Shown piece by piece: positions 6,393-8,735 of a DNA stretch of 8,735 nt. This DNA is from Actinomycetota bacterium (GTDB lineage Bacteria; Actinomycetota; Actinomycetes; Nanopelagicales; Nanopelagicaceae). The first letter of the stretch is position 1. Each line of letters starts with the position of its first letter. Position numbers and translations under genes: made by a program. The notes beneath the pieces were generated by a model. The model saw only the letters and a list, made by a program, of their open reading frames with translations. It had not been told where the DNA came from and made no database searches. Where the stretch lies: contig CANGVO010000035.1 in the NCBI GenBank assembly GCA_947457445.1, forward strand, positions 1 to 8,735. The letters run 5' to 3'.

Positions 6393-7138
6393 TGGCCAAT
6401 GTCTTAGAATTACAGAACGTCCGAAAAGCATTTGGGACGGAAGTTGTACTAAATAACCTCTCACTCAGTGTTCCCGAGCACACTGCAACAGTTTTAATTG
6501 GAGCATCTGGTTCAGGCAAGTCCACTCTATTGAGATGTATTAACTTGCTCGAAACCATAGATGACGGGCAGATCTTTTTAGACGGCCAAGAGATTACTGA
6601 TCCAGCGATCAAGGTTGACGATGTACGACGTAAGCTAGGAATGGTTTTTCAATCCTTTAACCTTTTTCCTCATAAATCCGTTTTAGAGAACATCACACTC
6701 GCTCCCATAAAAGTACAGAATAAGAGCGCGGACGAGGCGCGAGAAATCGCGATGAAACTCTTGACTCGTTTTGATCTGGCGGATAAATCAGATGAGTATC
6801 CGGATCGCTTAAGTGGAGGACAGCAACAGCGTGTTGCCATCATTCGTTCACTTGCCGTGAATCCGCGCCTACTACTTTTGGATGAAATCACATCTGCACT
6901 AGATCCAGTGCTCGTAAATGAAGTTCTAAGTATTGTTCGCGATTTGAAACAAGATGGCATGACTATGGTTCTTGCCACACATGAAATGGGTTTTGCAACT
7001 CAAGTAGCGGATGAAGTTTGCTTCCTAGAATCGGGAAATATTCTTGAACGTGGAAGCGCAGAGCAAGTACTTAAGAATCCGGCTAATCCGAAAACTCAAG
7101 AATTCCTAAAGCGCGTACACCAAGCAGGTCGGCTTTAG
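6392..7138 (+). CDS. ABC transporter ATP-binding protein, polar amino acid (GlnQ/HisP) type
   Basis: This 248-residue cytoplasmic ATPase has all the nucleotide-binding motifs: Walker A GASGSGKST (37-45, K43), Q-loop Q87 in VFQSFNLFPH, signature LSGGQQQR (140-147), Walker B LLLLDE ending at D164-E165, and switch H197 in THEMGF. The FNLFPH and THEMGFA signatures are typical of the amino-acid importer subfamily. It should dimerise and drive the preceding permease. The ATG shares one base with the permease stop and has GAGGGGG at 6378-6384. After its stop come 50 bases (7139-7188) without a convincing terminator hairpin, so read-through into mtnA is possible. Length is normal and no key residue is missing. 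The substrate follows the binding protein and is not named. Confidence 0.95.
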   Translation: MANVLELQNVRKAFGTEVVLNNLSLSVPEHTATVLIGASGSGKSTLLRCINLLETIDDGQIFLDGQEITDPAIKVDDVRRKLGMVFQSFNLFPHKSVLENITLAPIKVQNKSADEAREIAMKLLTRFDLADKSDEYPDRLSGGQQQRVAIIRSLAVNPRLLLLDEITSALDPVLVNEVLSIVRDLKQDGMTMVLATHEMGFATQVADEVCFLESGNILERGSAEQVLKNPANPKTQEFLKRVHQAGRL

Positions 7139-7188
7139 ATTTAATTTTTAAGGTGATAAGTTGAATGCCTTGACTAAGGGGTATTTAA

Positions 7189-8202
7189 ATGTCTGGCGCT
7201 TTTGAGGCAATCGTTTGGCAAGACGGCAAGATCGTATTGCTCGACCAGACAAAGATTCCAATCTCTGAAACCTATGTTTCCTATGATCAAATTTCCGACT
7301 TTATAGTTGCAATACAACAGCTTGTAGTCCGCGGCGCCCCAGCTTTAGGAGTTGCCGGTGCATACGGAGTCGTTCTCGCAATCGATGAAGCGAGCCGAAA
7401 GGGATTAAGTGCAACAGCACTTGAGCAGAATATTGATTTACTCCGTGATGCTCGTCCGACAGCCGTGAACTTAGCGTGGGCAGTTGAAAAAATTCGCAAA
7501 CATTTACCAGAAGGTCGGGATGCCGTCCTTGCTGCTGCACATAAATTGGCGAGTGAAGATAAACAATCAAGTACCGATATGGGAAATATCGGCGCAGATT
7601 GGTTGATAAATAAACTTGGTAAAAAGCCGCTGACGCTTTTAACTCACTGCAATACCGGTTCTCTAGCGACAACCGGAACCGGTACCGCCCTAGGCGTGAT
7701 TAAAGAGATGCATAAACGTGGATTTGTTAAAGAGGTTTACGCCGACGAAACGCGTCCACTTCTGCAAGGTTCCAGATTAACTGCATGGGAGCTAATGAAA
7801 TCTGAAATTCCATATCGCATTGAACCTGATGGCGCCGCAGCAATGGCGATTCTCAGCGGTCGTATTGATGCAGCGCTAATCGGGGCTGACCGAATTGCAC
7901 AAAATGGAGATTCGGCCAACAAGATTGGATCGCTAAGCGTTGCACTTGCTTGTCACGCCGCTGGTATTCCTTTCTTAGTTGTTGCACCTGAATCCACGGT
8001 TGATCGCTCGATTTCAACAGGTGCGCAAATACATATTGAAATTCGCGCAGATGAAGAATTAACCCAATTCAAGGGAATTCAAGTGGCACCACTTGGAGCT
8101 AAAACATTTAATCCAGCATTTGATGTAACGCCAGCAAAATATATAAGCGCAGTAATCACCGAGAAACAATCCTACGAAATAGCAGAGGGCCAAACACTAT
8201 GA
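7189..8202 (+). CDS. mtnA: S-methyl-5-thioribose-1-phosphate isomerase family (MtnA/DrdI-like)
   Basis: This 337-residue protein is an aldose-1-phosphate/ketose-1-phosphate isomerase of the MtnA family with nearly standard length. It shows RGAPALGVAGAYG (48-60), the catalytic Cys154 in THCNTGSLATTGTGTALG, ADETRPLLQGSRLTAWEL (185-202), the catalytic Asp234 in IGADRIAQNGDSANKIGS, and the C-terminal FNPAFDVTPAKYI. The MtnA reaction converts methylthioribose 1-phosphate to methylthioribulose 1-phosphate; close relatives act on 5-deoxyribose 1-phosphate. Its stop overlaps the aldolase start by four bases, so the product is probably cleaved by the aldolase rather than entering the dehydratase branch of the methionine salvage cycle. 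The ATG has AAGGGG at 7176-7181. The middle region (about 105-135) looks less typical of MtnA. The family is firm; the substrate (methylthio-, deoxy- or plain ribose 1-phosphate) is open. Confidence 0.88.
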   Translation: MSGAFEAIVWQDGKIVLLDQTKIPISETYVSYDQISDFIVAIQQLVVRGAPALGVAGAYGVVLAIDEASRKGLSATALEQNIDLLRDARPTAVNLAWAVEKIRKHLPEGRDAVLAAAHKLASEDKQSSTDMGNIGADWLINKLGKKPLTLLTHCNTGSLATTGTGTALGVIKEMHKRGFVKEVYADETRPLLQGSRLTAWELMKSEIPYRIEPDGAAAMAILSGRIDAALIGADRIAQNGDSANKIGSLSVALACHAAGIPFLVVAPESTVDRSISTGAQIHIEIRADEELTQFKGIQVAPLGAKTFNPAFDVTPAKYISAVITEKQSYEIAEGQTL

Positions 8203-8735
8203 GTGATCTAAAGCCGTTACACGATCTAGTCGCACGTTCCCAAAAGATCGGCGCAGACCAGTCAATGGTTGTTTACGGTGGTGGAAATACCTCAAGCAAA
8301 GGCGAGATAAAAGATCACCTTGGTCGTCTAAAAAAAGTTTTATGGGTAAAGGGTTCTGGCGCAGATATGCAGTATGCAGTAGACCGCGATTATCCGGCCT
8401 TGTATCTTGAAGAATTATTGGCGCTGCGAGATATAGATGCTTTAGATGATGACACTATGGTTGATTACGTAACCCGCGCCTTGGTTGATCCAACTTCTCG
8501 CAGACCATCAATCGAAACACTTTTGCACGGTTTTCTTCCAGCAAAGCACATTGACCACGTTCACGCTGACGCTATCTGTGCGCTGACAAATCATCCGCAA
8601 GGTGAGAAAGCAGTTCGCGAAGCGCTCGGTGATAATTTTGCTTACGTTGATTGGATGCGCCCTGGATTTAGTCTCTCCAAGATTGTTGGAGGGCTAGCGG
8701 ATTACGCCGGAGTAGTTCTTGCCCATCACGGCTTA
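8199..8735 (+). CDS. Class II aldolase, N-terminal part, RhaD/YuxG-like long type (3'-truncated)
   Basis: The first 179 residues are present and the frame runs open off the right edge. The phosphate-site motif YGGGNTSSK (26-34) is followed by VLWVKGSGADM (48-58), E106 in PSIETLLHGF, zinc-ligand histidines H120 and H122 in HIDHVHADAI, and a terminal HHGL with H177. These are the class II aldolase/adducin active-site elements. The GGGNTSSK and LWVKGSG forms are those of the long bifunctional rhamnulose-1-phosphate aldolase/alcohol dehydrogenase proteins, so a C-terminal SDR domain may lie beyond the window. Expected chemistry is retro-aldol cleavage of a ketose 1-phosphate to DHAP and an aldehyde. 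The start overlaps the mtnA stop (ATGA) and has GAGGG at 8185-8189. Pairing with mtnA suggests methylthioribulose or deoxyribulose 1-phosphate as substrate, by inference. Confidence 0.87.
   Translation, partial: MSDLKPLHDLVARSQKIGADQSMVVYGGGNTSSKGEIKDHLGRLKKVLWVKGSGADMQYAVDRDYPALYLEELLALRDIDALDDDTMVDYVTRALVDPTSRRPSIETLLHGFLPAKHIDHVHADAICALTNHPQGEKAVREALGDNFAYVDWMRPGFSLSKIVGGLADYAGVVLAHHGL

Noticed and set aside
7139..7188. Terminator or promoter between the ATPase and mtnA
   Set aside because: TTTTTAAGG and TTGAAT look suggestive, but I found no stem before the T-run and no well-spaced -35/-10 pair, so I make no call.
7653..7684. 9-bp perfect inverted repeat TACCGGTTC / GAACCGGTA inside mtnA
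   Set aside because: It falls on the Thr-Gly-rich catalytic loop (NTGSLATTGTGT), whose ACC, GGT and GGA codons create such symmetry, and it is well inside the gene without a nearby start, stop or T-run.
7189..8202. Reading the MtnA homologue as an eIF-2B or ribose-1,5-bisphosphate isomerase
   Set aside because: The THCNTGSLAT, ADETRPLLQG and NPAFDVTP motifs are those of MtnA proper rather than the more distant relatives.

Overview
The window looks like part of a small, streamlined, moderate-GC bacterial chromosome. Every supported gene is on the + strand, and most junctions overlap (ATGA at 964-967 and 8199-8202, an 8-nt overlap at 3766-3773, TAATG at 6390-6394). Starts are ATG, plus one GTG. 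The gene style and protein sequences suggest a freshwater actinobacterium of the Nanopelagicales (acI) type. That is inference from style only, because the window holds no rRNA or marker gene. There are no tRNAs, CRISPR arrays, insertion sequences or phage genes.

Region 1 (1-4551) starts with a possible C-terminal tail of a membrane protein (2-76). It continues as a tightly packed operon: a two-domain sulfurtransferase of the mercaptopyruvate type; a Gfo/Idh/MocA dehydrogenase resembling D-apiose dehydrogenase (ApsD); a 589-residue protein recognised as a D-apionate lactonase (ApnL) family member; and an SDR-family dehydrogenase. ApsD and ApnL together would take D-apiose, a branched pentose of plant pectins including those of duckweed and seagrass, to D-apionate through the lactone. 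The enzyme that acts next is not obvious here. The SDR is a candidate.

Region 2 (4552-7138) is a complete polar-amino-acid type ABC importer: lipoprotein binding protein, membrane permease and ATPase. It follows an 84-nt gap that holds an inverted repeat and a possible promoter. A strong predicted hairpin (5516-5560) encloses the start codon of the permease and may set the ratio of binding protein to membrane complex. The binding protein keeps the Arg and Asp that clamp an amino acid's carboxylate and amino groups, so this importer is probably not the apiose transporter.

Region 3 (7189-8735, open at the right edge) pairs a methylthioribose-1-phosphate isomerase (MtnA) homologue with a class II aldolase whose N-terminal domain resembles the long RhaD/YuxG aldolase-dehydrogenase type. 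An MtnA-aldolase pair is the core of the DHAP shunt for methylthioadenosine or 5'-deoxyadenosine waste, in which a 1-phosphate aldose is isomerised to a ketose and split into DHAP and an aldehyde.

Read together, the window is a scavenging region: plant-derived apiose oxidation, amino-acid uptake, and salvage of a thio- or deoxy-pentose by-product. The most notable observations are the apsD-apnL pair in a probable planktonic actinobacterium, the start-codon hairpin, and the MtnA plus long-type aldolase combination.
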